DNA of 22,364 bases from Saccoglossus kowalevskii (taxonomy: Eukaryota; Hemichordata; Enteropneusta; Harrimaniidae), in contig NW_003151255.1 of assembly GCF_000003605.2 (NCBI RefSeq), forward strand, positions 719,237-741,600, given 5' to 3'. The notes under the pieces are model-generated. The model was not told the origin of the DNA, searched no databases, and was given only the letters and a program-made list of their open reading frames with translations. Position numbers and translations under genes: made by a program. This document shows, piece by piece, positions 1 to 13,693 of the stretch (position 1 is the first letter of the stretch; each line of letters starts with the position of its first letter).

Positions 1-269
1 TAATTTACCCCTGATACTACTATCAATGTTATTGACTTATCATTTCTCTAAATATTTATGTTGATTTACAGTCAAAACATATTTAAAAACAATTATATGT
101 GTTACGCGTTTGGTAGGTACGTGGAAAACAGGTAGACTGTGGTAATATTACATACAATTTAAAAAAATATGTCTTAGCCAAAATCACAATGCGAGGTAAC
201 ACTGATGTGATAGTATTGTATTCATCTGATTATATAATCTAAGTTTTATTTGATATTTATCGAGTTTAC

Positions 270-308
270 CTTTGCGATGCTTTTCAAATATTCTATTCAC
301 AATTGGCG
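270..308 (-). CDS. Candidate 39-nt linker mini-exon
   Basis: A near-ideal acceptor (cctttttttcccacag) and good donor (AAAG|GTAAAC) enclose 39 bases, phase 1 at both ends, reading about PIVNRIFEKHRK. It would follow the lectin exons as a charged linker. No domain is recognisable. The match to the phase rule and splice-site quality support it; its size means chance is possible. Continuation to the left is not resolved. Confidence 0.4.
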
Positions 309-3300
309 CTGTGGGAAAAAAGGTAAGAGGAGATTGAAATATTTATATGAAACCAGGAATCTGATATATGTTATATTTTTACGAAAAACTATCATTCACA
401 AGTCAAACAATGTTCGATATGGGACTCATGGTGACGTATAGAATGCGCGCAAAATACATAACGGCAAAACCCAGGAAATACACTCAAATTGCCATGATAG
501 ACGAATTCAAGCTATCTGTGCTTTAACTTGAATAAAAATTGAATAAATGTTGGCCAGTATTATTGTTTTACCCGCATAGGTATTGTCAACAACAATACTG
601 ATCAGTATATGCATTATTGATAGCTGTGTATGAATATTAACTTCGAGGTTGTTAATGATAATTTACAAAATACACTTCTTTTATGGCGATTATCAGTTAA
701 CCTGTACTTTTTTTAAATTATAAACAATAATCTAAGTACGAACATATCAATATTCAAAGCACACAAAGCATGAATACATACCTGTTGTATCTATCGAAGT
801 CCGGGCTGGATGTGAACAAATATATTTGTTTGTTTTATTTACTGAACAGATAACATCATGCCAGGACTGTGTTGAGTATAGACGTCTTAAAAATATAGCG
901 ACGCAATTTGCCCATTGTCCACCATCGGGCTTGATACTTGATTTGGAGAAGAATAATTGGATTTGTAATAAATCGGAATGTTGTGTATCATGTATATGTA
1001 GCAAAGGTCATATTGTAAGTATACTAAGTACCCAAAATAATACACATTAAAATCAATAACCAGACAATCCTGGATGAACATTTTTTTTTCGCGTTTTTAA
1101 ACGTGAATAACTATAAATTTGAAAATGTACGTAGGGGAAATGTTAAATTAACTCAAGAAGTTATAATACAACATTTACACACCTTTCGGTATCCCAGTCA
1201 CTGTAAATGAATGGAGAACCATCAGTCCATCTGTACACGCCTTCCGATATGCCGTCCGTTAAACCTTATAATGGCAGCATGAATCACAGTTTACCACATT
1301 GAATGCAAAGGCTGAATGTGTTCAATGCACGTTCCAACATTCGATGCAAATATATGTTGCATTTACAATTTAAATTATTATATGATCCACTGATGTGGTG
1401 GTATTGATTTAATAAAATTTGAAAAAAGAATGTGTTGTCATTACCTATATATGTGTATGACAATGGGTACTTTGAAACCATCCACATAATCATATTTGCG
1501 GTGTCTTCATCTAATATACTGGCTAGATTAGAATTGACACGTCGACATGCCGTATCAGCTTGGTGCCACGATATGGCATATTCAGCTTTAAACAACTTGT
1601 AGCAATTTGTATTCATTATTATCCAATCTAATTCACATTCCATGCCTGCAGTCGCAATAATACAAATTAAAAGCAATAAGGCAAGGTATTTTTTTTAAAT
1701 AACTGAAACATCAAGGTAATCACCATGTATTAAAAATTGATTATAATTTAAAGTCGTTGGGTGAACCATTTGTGCCGCAAGCCATTAATGTGATTCATGA
1801 ACTGGCCTATCAGAGTGTGCGATGAATATAACATACCATTATATACATTTCCTTCAGATGACACTTGCACTTTATGAAATACATACTCTGCTAAGAATCC
1901 TTTACTTCCATCGCTATTGTCATCCGATAAGAAATGTACAAACATCTTGTTAAAATTGGAAAAAATAGATTCGCTTGGAGGTCGTGAAGTACAAAAACGT
2001 TTTCGATAGTTGTGAACACCTTGTCCATCTGTGTAAACATCTAAAAAATCTGTGTTACAGACAGTTTGTTGCTTGTCTCCAACGTCAAACTCCAGAAAAT
2101 TAAGAGATATATACGAGTCGTTAGATGCATCAAGTGACCAATAACAACGGTTATTCCATGGGTAAGGCGTCGGATAATCCAAACTCGATAAAAGACCTCT
2201 CGGTTGTGTGCACGTTATCATATTTATACAGATTCTTGTTGTATCGGTGCAACTAAGTGTTTCTGTTAAATTAAATGACAAACATGTATATTTTATCCAT
2301 GATTTCTTATTTGAAAAGCTTGCAATGATTATTGTAGTGACGTGATCTGCTAGGCTTAACATCCAAATTTATGTGTAACTGTATATACATCAGAATAGAA
2401 CAGATTCGCCTGATTAAAATTATTATACCACATGAATAAATTAGCTATATATAAACAGGTAGCACTCAGCTACATCGATGAACTCAAATGTAACCTCACA
2501 CTCCGTGAATTGCTTCTTGTTATGTCATACAAGACCACAATCTAGAAATACATATGTTGACATGGTTAAATAACATAATCATAATAAATACAAAATACAG
2601 CTCGTCTTGACAAAACCAGGTGTTTCATAACACGTCCTTGTCGAACGCAAGTTGCGAGAAAAACATGGGTAATGAATTAAACATAACTAATTGAGGGTGT
2701 GTATCGCGCCTAATATCTATGCCCATAATGCTGAAAGTTTAGTACGAGTGTATGCTGCTAGTTTATTTCTTAATGATAGAGCACCATGTGTTAATGAACG
2801 GTCGTCATATGACTTGGGCCTGCTGTTGGAGAGTGTTAGTGTAGATTTATTACCATTGATGGAGCTGAATCAAATCTGATATGTAAGTTGGTGTTAATAC
2901 ATGAAGTGCCATTCATGTGAGTAGTAGGTTCTTCAGTGGAATTTTTGGATGAACTTAAGAAGTTAAGAGGAATTTAGTAAAAATAACAGACAAAGCTGGG
3001 TTGTTAGTATACTTATGTTCAGTTTAATTATGGTATTTGACAGTGCGCCCATTGGAGGCTGGAAATAACACACCGTTTTTAGTCTTTCTTAACCGAAGAT
3101 TCAAACCACTATTCAAAGGAAATTCTGGTATAGTGACAGAAGACTAACTTTGTGAAAGTTTATTTATATATTTAAGTATGCCAAAGGACGTTGAGAAGAA
3201 ATATGTCAGAGCGAGTTAGTGGCGTTAAAATGTGTTATAGCTGTGAGGTCTGCACGCTGAGAAATATGCATTGTTTTAATCCTGCTTATATATGTGTGAA

Positions 3301-6300
3301 GGTCGATAGGGATGAGAACAATAGTGGCAGTGCGACAGAACAGCCACCATCCCAGCGTAGCAAGATCCTACTCTAGTTCACCAATGAATACACTCACAGT
3401 GGAAAAAGATAGAGGGACTACTTTCTGTGAAAAGACGTAAGGATGAAAAAGAAATAATATGAATGCTGGTGATCATATTAATCAAAGGAAAGTTGGATTT
3501 GGCGAAGATTTTTTCTGAGCCAGGCACGGCCACTGGATCCTCAGTTAAAAACAATTTGCCTCAATGTGGGTATATTTGGATATATAGGTATTGTCTTGGT
3601 ACATTTACCATATAATATATCCAACATGAAAGTTTGTGTTACTGCAAATCCTGATAAATTCAGTGAAATTACATCTGTTGACAAGTTTGGGGATGATACA
3701 CACATCAGTATGTAACACAATTATGCAGTTTATTTGGCATGACCCAGTCTGTTGATTCCTGTAATCAAATCTGAAAGTTTTGAGGCAACAATATGTTAAT
3801 TACCATATTTGTTCACATATACACTATGTAAAAACAACCCTCAGTATTTTTAAGTCTATAATAGACAAACTAGGTAAAATTAACCTTAGCAATAAATGCC
3901 TTCTGATAAAGTTTGATATGATTTAATAGTAGTTCATATATTATATCTAAATTTACACGTAGTATCATTAAGTCTGTACAACAATTATATTTCATTACAT
4001 TTGATAAAGAGAACGCTGAAATAGATATTACTATGCATGGTGAAGCAATTAAAGTATGTTGAAATTGTTTTGTAAAACGTGTTCTATTAGGAGAAATTTC
4101 CAGAATCTGCTGTAACATTTACACTAAAGGTCAACTTGGTTGTAGTCTAGTATTATTGAAATTCAAGTGTTGTTTTTCTTAATTATCCCCAAATAAAAAT
4201 ATTGTAGCATTTCTGTCGATTTTAGGCTTACAGAAGACAATATTGGCAACCAACACTGACATGTTAATCAGTGATATAATACCTACCTTCTGTAATACGT
4301 ATGTGATAATCTGATTCTTGTACTGATAGTAACGGTAAATGTTCGTCATACATCCAATGAGTTTTCGCACCATATTCACAATCTGCGTCAACTGTGATAT
4401 AAACAAAGTACTTGCAGACAAATAGTGGCTCAGTCATACATAGCTGCTTACACTCGTCTTGTGTAACTCCATCAATTACACGTATATCTATATAGGATGG
4501 TAACATCGTCCATTTAGGTTTCAAGCCGTTTCGTACGTAGAATGAATCATTTGTAACTGAAAAATAAACATGTTTCTTATTTTGCAATGTATTAAAGATA
4601 CATATTTTTGGTTGTAAACTTTCTATCGATTCTCATATGCAATGCGTTGTTATTTTATTCTACTTCATAATAATGACGACAGTTGTCAGGACAACAATGT
4701 TTTCATAAAATAAGTCGATGTTATGTTTATGTTACATCTAATTATTTAGTTGTTTCGGCAAGATATATATCCGATCATTATCGCAGTGGGGTATAATATA
4801 GCGAAGCTGTCTACAAATAATTTAGTATAAAAACAACAAAAATATTTGTTGTACAATAATTTACCATTTCGCAGTGGGCATCCATGAACCTCAAACATTC
4901 CTCCAATAAGAGTTAGGTCTTCTCCATACAACCATATACGTATAAATATTGTCTCGATTGGTGGACATATGGTATTCAATTTATAACCATATCCAGATTT
5001 AAATTTCTATTATAACAGAATAATAATAATATTCCCCACGCCGTCAATATACAGAATAAATATAAATACATGAAATAAAATGTTGATATTAAACTTTATT
5101 CACCTTGATTTCATCATATTCTTTGTAGTTTATCCAATTGGTTCCATCATCTCCGTAATCCAATAAATATGATACAGTTTGGACAGTAGCATATGCACCA
5201 TCGGTCTTTAATCTGGCTTGTACAGGAAGCATAGAAATGCCGCTAACTTTAATTGTCTCAATGAATTTAACAACATAGTATATTGGATCATTGTCTTGCA
5301 TTTGTGATATCCAGACATATCGGAGAAGCTCTTCATAGTTTTCTGAGCTGAAGAACGTTTCACCCACAGGCACAATATTGTTATACATCATATGCATATG
5401 TAATGGAAACCGATGTAAAGGTTGATTCAAGAATATTTCTGTGAAATGGATTTGACTCGCATGTCCATGATTAAATGTTATCGACTGCATTGGTACGCGT
5501 CCACTCTGAATTCCAACGACTGTGTAGCACAACGAACACTTCTCTGGTATATCTTTTAAAAGAAAAAAAACTTTTATTAATTTCTATTTCAGGTATGCTC
5601 TTCGCCAATTAACAATATTCATAATTGTTTGAACTATTTACCAATGTAATTTACTGAGAACGCACTGCCACACTTATTTTACTAACCTTCAACAACTAAC
5701 GGTGTGCATAATGCGTTTGCTCGTTGATTCATATCTCCAACTTGTGCATCAATTATGCCAGATGTATCAAATGACAACCGCACTCTAATGGCATTCTTGG
5801 CCCAGGCGTACGTGCCAGTTTCCAGACCAAACAGAATTGCATTCTTATATTCTTCAATGGAACTCAGAGTTGCATTGTGATTATTACATTTTTCTTCCAC
5901 CTCATAATAATAAAATTGGCCAAGAATCAAGAATGATATAACTATGTTAGACAAAAAAAATAAACGATTGGTAAGAACACATTTTTTGTGTATATGATAC
6001 TGTATTTAAAATAAGTGTTTAACATGACATTAAATTCAAATATCAGTATAATATCTAAATATTACATTGTGTTATGTAACCATTTATAACTGAGATGTCA
6101 GATACCACAGTTGAGTTTAGATGGTGAAATAGGAGTACACATTCTGCATGTTTTTAATTTCGGACAATATCGTTATTTAATTGTATAAATATTCAATATG
6201 TTAGATTATTAGATAAATTTGCTTAATTTGTAATATGCCATGACAAATATCGATTGTTCAAACTAAATACAAATTGTGGTCATTGAAAATAATATGAACA

Positions 6301-9300
6301 TCTAAAATGATACAGTTCACCCTATTACTGTTGGTGCATTCAAATACTTCGTGTGTATATTATTATGTTTCCTATTATCATGTAGTATAATTGTTTGTAT
6401 TGCGTTTTCCAATCAGAAATTTGGAATCACAAATGCATCACACTGTTATGCATGGTAATATAATCTTCTTCACAGATTTGTTTATCCTTAAATATAACAA
6501 ATATGTTCAGAAATGAATGACAATTTACCTGTCTCACACTTAGACCCACTGAAACCGAATGAACATATACACGACGCCCTCTTGAACTGTGAAGTACACG
6601 TACCACCATTATAACACACAACACCTTCACAAATCTTTGATGTATCCAGATGACCTTCGAAATTATTACAATATAAAGTGTAAATGCGTATGTCCAGCTC
6701 ATACATAATTAATTTGTTGTAACATAGTTTCATATATTGAGTACGAGTTGTCTGGAATATAGACACTGCATTGTGTAGCTTTGAAAGGGCTTAAAAACCT
6801 TGAAAGTAAAAAGAGTCATGAATGTTTTGGAAAGGCACATTTATAGAAGTTCTTTGTCACAAGAAATTACTTTAAACTTAGAAATGGAAAATTAAAGGTC
6901 AAAATCATAGTCACTAGTCCCAGGATATACATATTGTAGTAGACAATGATGTATAGATCTAATTTTTTCTTAAAAATAAATAAGTGTAGGAACCATTGAA
7001 GATAACTACAGAAGCCCCTATCCAACCAACACGGACCAGTAGTGAAAGTCACAAAAAAAGAGCTGCTATCATGACTATGTTATTACTGGTTGCTATTCAC
7101 GTTCCTGCTTAGCTGCTCTTTACCTGTTAAAGACACCTTGTTGATTGCAGTGAGATTTGAGGATAAACAGAACACATCTCATCACATGGGAAAACAGTGA
7201 TAGCTTTCAGTGTTTAGGAACATGGTCTATAGACAACCTCACACCAAGCCAAAAGGAAGGTGCATGGTTGGAAGAAAACAACAAAATCAACAAGAACCAG
7301 TAAAGATATTAATAAAAGGATTGGGATGGATACCAACCACAAGGTAAAACAAGAAAGCGGAAACCCGTCTCAGTATGCAAGTGTATTGGCATCCAGTAGA
7401 AATAAGAAAAGTGACAATACAATCAAGGAAATAGTAGCCATAGAGAACAGCTTGAATACAGAAGGGTGCTGGGAAAAACAGTTTAAAAAGTACTTGTCCG
7501 AGAAGAAAAATGAAAGTTATTGAGCTAGTACATTAAATGAGGCAATTATAACTAGCATTATTAACATTATAGATTCTGTACAGATTCTATAATGGTTCTA
7601 TATACATGTTAAAATTGGAAATATCCTTGACTTTACCTTAAATACAAAGCTTTAGTGTACGCTTTGACATTGAAAAGTGGAAATAACCTGTTACCAAAAG
7701 TCCAAGAACATAGGACAAATGACTAACATAAACAACGAAACAATAATTTTCATTAACATATTTTTAACATATCTTTGTATATGGTGTTTTATGGAGTATG
7801 GTTATCTAATACAAGCTGGGCAATTTAGTTATTCATTTCATTAAAAATTTGTGATCAACAAGAATTTCATTTTTACATTTGTCACTGGTAGTGTTTGTTG
7901 CATCAGACTCATAATCAGTACACCCAAGTTCAAATCCTAACTGGGGTTGAACACCATACCCTGGGTGAATGTGCTACCGAAGAAAAAGGAAGGCTAAATC
8001 CACGGGCCGAGATTTCATCACTAACGAATGAGACTTTGGGGAACCTTGTACTTGTGTTCTATCGGGCCTGGTCAACCCATCAAAATGCCATTTGACACAG
8101 AGTTTGCTGCACAGCCCTGTTAAGTCCCTGTTAAATGTTTAAATTATTTAAATTATTATTAAGTAAGCCCTGCTGGGGCACATGCAAATGGAACTGCAGT
8201 TTTGCAAGATATTTGAAACCTAAGTAGTAAACTAGCTAACTGATTTGCAATAAGTTTGGCACATACGCCTGGAACCAAATAATGAACACATTATTTGAGA
8301 GGGAGTGAGCAGTACACAATCAACGTAGTTAGTCGCATAATAAACTATGAAAACAATTGATATGCCAAGTTGTAGTTAAAATACAACTCATGTTTTTAAT
8401 GTGCACATGAGCTGTTAAAAATGGAACAATGCCACGATCAGAAGGCTGGTTAAGAAAACCCAGCCAATTCGAAAGATAAACTTATATTCATTAGTTGTAG
8501 GCAGGCTTTTAGCTGCAAACTAATGAAAATGGGTCTTACCAAGTTCAAACCTCCAATAAACAATCGCCCATGGCAACTATATTAGGCTTTTAATTTGTCT
8601 ATACAAATCATTATCAAACCATTCTAATGTATCACAATACTACTTATAGTAAGATATTACTGTTGAAAGTGACACGTGGAAAAGGAATTATTTGTAGTAT
8701 GTATGATCAATAATATACTAACCACATCCCAGGTGAGGTGGAACAACATTACAATCTTCTAAGTTATATTGATCCACAAAACATATTGGACCGTCATAAC
8801 CCTGAACGCCGCCGCGGCAAGATGCACCTTGTAGTACTCCCATATTACTGTACACTGCATACTCATGTATGGACATTTGTGTTTTCTGTGCATCAGTGAA
8901 CCATGGTGAACAATACTTTCCAGTTACTGTAACCGATACTTCACCACGGTAATCATAGCCAGTATCGTCTCGATAACATTCTTCGGTTCCACCTAGATAC
9001 AAATAGATTTGTGTTTTAACATTTGGCGGTCACATATTATTCGAATTCATATGATGTAAAAGATACATTTCACTTACTATAGTCGGTGTAAACTTCAATT
9101 TCAATTATTGGAACACCTGCCAAATCACCTGTTGCCTGTGAACAGCAAAGGTATTGAATCCAATACCTATCGATTTCAATGTAGACCCATGTAAACCATT
9201 CATTAGATTTATCAAGCCACACATGATCATTATAACCATGCTGCAGCACATTGTCGTCAAATATTGCGCCACGTCCGTATGCATCAAATTTCCCACCAGG

Positions 9301-12300
9301 CGAGGACAGTACAAAATACATCAGTTGGTTGAATCGAGGTACTGTCGAAGAAAACAACCATTATGTGTGGATCAATTTGTCAAATGTAAACCTTCCAAAT
9401 TTTTTCAAGCAACAAAAAGTTCTCAGTCAATTATTTATGGTCACTGAGACTATTCGTTAAAACAATAATCTTGATATATATTCTCTTTTGTAAGCACTGT
9501 TTCTCATGAGATAGTGGGTAATAGTTTCTAAAATATTGTTTCTCTATAGTATCAAATAAAGCTTAACTTACACATTTCCGTGTATGTACATATGCGTATT
9601 AGTTTAATCATCGATTTATAGTCAAATTCGAAGATAAATAACCCCATGTTATAGCGCAATACATCTTTTTCTAGACATATCTCTGAGTTCCAAGGCGAAT
9701 ATACACTTCGCGTTTTGAAACCATATTCTGACTCTTCATGTGCGTTTATGTTTCCTGCCCAACTAATGTCATTTGAACTGTCTTTAGTTAGAGGGTAACG
9801 ACCATCTGTCGCCGCTGGTGTGACGATTGTAAAACCTGGAATTGCAATATTTCCTAAAGCAACATTGTATAGATCTGAAAACAATCATAATACATCCAAT
9901 TCCAATGCAAAATTCACATTCTATTGTGTGACATGGTGTCATGGCAACACAGCAAATATCTTCTGATCATAAATGTTTTGCAGAAAATATTCATTTAACA
10001 AAGAATGAAGGTTATAAATATAACAGCTATGGTTTAGCTCAATAGCATGCTGACAATGATATTATTCATACTTCGGTGGGGAATGTAATTACAGAAATAT
10101 GTTTCGAATACCGACAAAGATGACATGAGGTATAAAAGGTCGTTCTTGGCTTGTCCAGTGCTGAATGTAAAACTAATAGAGAGCTCTTCACACAATTGTG
10201 TTTTCGGGGATTCACCAACGCATATAAATCAAAACTTTCGCAACAATTGATATTGCTTCCATATTTCAAAATCATTAATGGTATACCAATTGAAATGCGT
10301 GTATGATTTTATTGATTAGGCGACCAGCTAGTTTCATGTAAAATTACGTTTCAGTTTGCCTATAAATCCATGAACCTTGGCAACTAACACTGTATTTTAT
10401 GTGTACAATAGACCTTACTGGGGCACCACAGTTCTATTAGTATAGTATAACAAAATATAACCCACACATTTGCTGACTTTCAAAACAAGAATTCGTGTTA
10501 ATATCCCAACAACATCCAACATGGAGGCAATCATCTTTCTTTTCATGTCTACCTCCACAAGCTGTTCTAGATGCTGGTGCAATCCAACAATCTGTGGGAA
10601 ACAACAAGTGATAATATTAAAATTATATGTTCAAAGCATCACAATTATCTTGCCAGCAAGTCCAAGAATACACAACACATGACAAAACAATTCACAAGAA
10701 CAAAACTGACAACTGCACTATACTATACTGGCGATGTGGTAACAAGTACTTTACATCGCTCCGTGTCGTTGAATTTTGCAAGTCATGGTTCTATCTGTGC
10801 TGTCACAGGATCTCGGCTTTCAAGCCAGGTATTTGTAAATATTGTACTGTCTTTTTATAAGTATCTATGTTTCTATTACCGGTTATTTTGGCATTTTGTT
10901 TTCTCGAATTGCAAGGTGAACGGCAACCAAGATGGCGGCGTCCGTTCTAATAAAGACCTTGACCACATCCAAGCCTAAGGGGACCAGAAATCGCTGTTTG
11001 CTGTGAAAACAAAGAATGTGTTTCTGTACAAGTACTGTTGAGGCGTTCATCGATTTAATCGACGGAAATTTAATTATTGCAGCTTTATGCATGTTGTCAT
11101 TTTTTCTGATATGCTGCTGTAGAGTTGTAAGGAAAGAAAACACCCACAAACTCGATTTAACCCCAAGCGGGGTTTCTTTCCGTTGCCTCCAATTTCCCAG
11201 CCACATTGCTTCAGTCTTAATTTTTAAACCTGACAAAAGTGAGAATTGGTGGAGAAGCGTTAAAAAGCTCTCAGCAGCATGGAGGTCTGCCATAAAGCAG
11301 ATGAGATCATCAAAATACGCAGAATGTTTTATTTTTCAAAACCACCAATATTAATCCCTCTGGTTATATTGTCATATTGCAGCTTTATCAAAAGTGTTTC
11401 TAAAGACAGAATGAACAATATGGGTGATAGGAGATCCCCCTGTCTGACTCCCCTAGAAAGATAAAAAATAACCTGTTGACTGCCCTCTATTCATAACACA
11501 TAATAAAAGGCCTGTGCCCAACCTAATAAAGAGGGGCCAAAGTTGAATTAACGTAGACAACTGAACATAAAATCAAATTAAGGCTATCAAAGGCCTTTTG
11601 GAAATCAATAGCTAAGAGCAACCCATTTCTTCATAATCCTTTTTGTATTCCATAACTCCCTCAATGAAACGAACGCAGCAACCAATTGACCTATTCTTAA
11701 TAAATGCTGTTTGACGTTAATTTATCCAGAGTATGTTCTAGGCGTTTAGCAATGCATATGGCAGCAATCTTATAATCAACATTAAGTGATGTAATTGGCC
11801 TCCATTTACCTATATGTCCTTTATCCTTGCATGCCTTTTCTATAAGTGCAATTACCCCCTGTGACTGACTGTTAAACATATGCCCTATTGTTGTTGCAAT
11901 TTTTTTTTTTGATTTTACTACATGAATCGTTTCAGTCCCTGAGTTATAAAGACAAATATTTCAAATTGAATTGCTTTTACATATGAATGAAATAGCTGAG
12001 TGATTTGAGATTTTTTGGCATTTTATTTTTCAATACGTAAAACATATTTTGTGTCATTTTCTCCCATCACATACCACGAGCACGAGCACGAGCACGAACG
12101 GCTGCACCATCCAATAGATGGTCATTTTAATGGTTATAGTTCCCTTCGGGTATTTTCCATAAATTCACATTTTTCTAAATTGTTCTTGATAAGCTGCATA
12201 TATTCTGGAATCAGGAAAAGACTATTGTTGAATTTTCAGTATGAATTACCTAATTTGCCCTTTTTATTCCCAATAGTGATTGTAATAGACGAATGGTAAG

Positions 12301-13605
12301 ATAACATATTTGGAATTATATCACAAGTATCCACTGATATCTGAAGGGAGTTGCTTACTAAGAAATAGTCAAAACGACTCTGAATAAGCACTGGATGTAG
12401 CCTTCGCCATGTAAAGCGTTTCTGGATTTCTGATTCTCAAACATCTTTAAAATTGAAAATTAGGTTTTCAAATAATTGCTTTGAACTGTTCCATATTGAA
12501 GGGTTTCCTCCGGATCTGTCTAATAATGGGTTGAAAGTATATTTGTGATCTCCACCCCATACATTTTCTCTATCTAGCACCGCCTTAAATTCAATTAATT
12601 CAATTAGCATTACTTAAACTTGTTTGAAGAAGGTACAGTGGGCGGCTTCAGAATTTGGGGCAAAACTGTTGACAAGTAAAATAGTTTATTAGTGATATCA
12701 ATTAATAATCCCGCCATCAGAATCAGTTTGCTCTTTTATAATTAGGTTATTCTCCTTGAAATAATCGGCGAGTCGTTGCTTAAGCACAGGTGTGAAAAGC
12801 TCACTCAAACAATGTAAATAATGCCGCCCTTTTTGACAGCACGTCGTTGCCGAGCAAGTTCCATGTTACTACGTGGGTGCGCGAATTAGTAGTTGGATCA
12901 AAGATACTTGTCGGTCACCTCGGGGAAACGGAAACTCACAATTGTCATTTGGGACAGTGTGACTTTTGGTCATGGGGGAATCCGTGGAAATCCTTACCCG
13001 GGTGATTATCGCATTGAAAATGAATGCTCCTGAAATAACTGTAATGAAAAGTGTATCATTCCATTTAACAAACTGAACCCTTTGAATTTTCTTGGGCTAG
13101 AGAGGGTCACCGGGGGGGGGGGCTTGGAATAATTGACCAGAACGTCTGACGACCTGCCTTCCCCGCCAAATGTTGTAACGTGCCTAAATACATAATCCGA
13201 ATTGGCATGGCATAAGCCAAGAAGTGTCTTTGCTGTCACACGCGTCATAAAGTCCCACTGCCAGCAAACCCTCATTTTTCATCTGTGGTCAACCTGTACT
13301 CAGCTCGTACACGGATAAGGCATTCTATTATGTTTTAAATTAAACTGGTAAGGCAGTTAGATGTTAGGTTAAGAATATTTTATGAAATTTGATTAGCTAA
13401 CACAAATATTATGTTAGAAAGATAGTTTTGAATTAATTTGCATATTATGCCATTAATTACCACACGGGCATTCCAGATTATGTCTATATATGGCATAAAA
13501 TTAATTTCTGTTTTGTATCATGTTTTGTATCATGTTTTGTATCATGTTTTGTATATTGGTTGCACCATACTCTTTACAAATATGTACAATCCTACACAAA
13601 TTTGC

Positions 13606-13693
<88 letters not shown>

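Noticed and set aside
102-136. Possible terminal exon ending in TAA
   Set aside because: Acceptor is acceptable and phase fits, but it would end the protein with ten residues and no clear poly(A) signal; too weak to list as a feature.
826-1050. Cysteine-rich plus-strand open frame
   Set aside because: It is antisense to the third lectin exon. The minus strand gives a clear lectin C-terminus with matching splice sites, so the plus frame is a shadow.
7125-7177. Possible mini-exon on the minus strand in the kringle-EGF intron
   Set aside because: The donor (CAG|GTAAAG) is good, but the acceptor has a poor pyrimidine tract and the segment has no cysteine framework or recognisable motif.
7885-7960. 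Functional tRNA gene
   Set aside because: Box A is poor, stems do not pair well and the acceptor stem is missing; a SINE head explains it better.
8535-8585. Donor-like CTTG|GTAAGA on the minus strand
   Set aside because: The phase-1 reading meets a stop, and the site overlaps the box B-like SINE fragment.
9154-9460. Two plus-strand frames over 9154-9460
   Set aside because: Antisense of discoidin-like module B and its intron; no motif of their own.
10066-10275. Minus-strand frame with six cysteines
   Set aside because: Cysteine spacing fits no family I recognise and there is no phase-1 acceptor/donor pair around it.
11016-11464. Plus-strand frames including a hydrophobic one
   Set aside because: They lie opposite LINE reverse transcriptase motifs read on the minus strand.
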